The position numbers were made by a program, and so were the translations under genes. Positions 5,328-5,392 of a stretch of DNA of 5,392 bases are shown here, one piece after another. Location of the stretch: positions 1 through 5,392 of the forward strand of contig LRSK01000195.1 of NCBI GenBank assembly GCA_001563325.1. The letters are read 5' to 3'. Below the pieces are notes generated by a model. That model was not told the DNA's origin. It worked only from the letters and a program-made list of their open reading frames with translations, and did not search any database. The DNA is from Candidatus Thorarchaeota archaeon SMTZ1-83 (lineage in GTDB: Archaea > Asgardarchaeota > Thorarchaeia > Thorarchaeales > Thorarchaeaceae). How positions within the stretch are numbered: the first letter of the stretch is position 1; each line of letters opens with the position of its first letter.

Positions 5328-5392
5328 ACAGGGTCTCAGGTTCTTTTAAACAACTAAAATCGCGCAATCAAGGTGTCGAGGAATACACTTAG

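Larger units (their letters stand above)
5105..5392. other. Right-hand region with no recognisable gene (mfnB upstream region)
   Basis: These 288 bp lie upstream of mfnB and reach the window edge. I see no convincing coding sequence on either strand. Two minus-strand frames stop within about 15 codons of the right edge (12 and 14 residues read before the stop), so the tail of a minus-strand gene entering from the right cannot be excluded. The region holds the 9-bp inverted repeat at 5255-5287 and a TATAAAAG element at 5320-5327, entered separately. I find no strong TATA element at leaderless distance from the mfnB start. Confidence 0.6.

Overview
The window is a biosynthetic locus for methanofuran, the formyl carrier of tetrahydromethanopterin-linked C1 metabolism. 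Its base composition is moderate (roughly mid-40s % G+C by eye). Four of the known Mfn enzymes are recognisable: MfnD, MfnF and MfnE as a tightly coupled rightward operon, and MfnB convergent to them. An archaeal source is most likely. The supporting signs are the Mfn set, first genes with no Shine-Dalgarno site and a TATA-like element about 30 bp upstream, and internal operon genes that do have Shine-Dalgarno sites. An Asgard (Thorarchaeota-like) or other uncultured C1-metabolising archaeon would fit, but lineage cannot be fixed from this sequence. Aerobic methylotrophic bacteria also carry homologues of these genes, so they are a weaker alternative.

Layout, left to right. (1) Positions 1-670, minus strand: the N-terminal half of a major facilitator (MFS) transporter resembling the fosmidomycin-resistance (Fsr) group, running off the left edge. 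(2) 740-1456, minus strand: a HisA/HisF-related TIM-barrel protein of the uncharacterised type found in methanogens, with both phosphate-binding half-barrels intact. (3) 1457-1520: a 64-bp divergent promoter region with one central TATA-like element placed almost symmetrically between the two start codons, and a perfect 7-bp inverted repeat touching the mfnD start codon. (4) 1521-4386, plus strand: mfnD-mfnF-mfnE with overlapping stop and start codons. (5) 4388-5104, minus strand: mfnB, whose stop codon lies 1 bp from that of mfnE. (6) 5105-5392: 288 bp with no recognisable gene, holding a perfect 9-bp inverted repeat and a rightward TATAAAAG element that may serve a gene beyond the right edge.

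How the genes work together. MfnB makes the furan phosphate from two glyceraldehyde-3-phosphates. An aminotransferase (MfnC, not here) turns it into the aminomethylfuran phosphate. MfnE phosphorylates that to the diphosphate. MfnD joins tyramine (from MfnA, not here) to glutamate. MfnF condenses the two halves. The HisA-like protein is the uncharacterised member; its position suggests a role in making methanofuran or a related C1 cofactor. The most original observations are the shared divergent promoter, the two similar inverted repeats (GCTGA...TCAGC arms) upstream of mfnD and mfnB, and a short MfnE that lacks the usual C-terminal TDVDG-type motif of amino-acid kinases.
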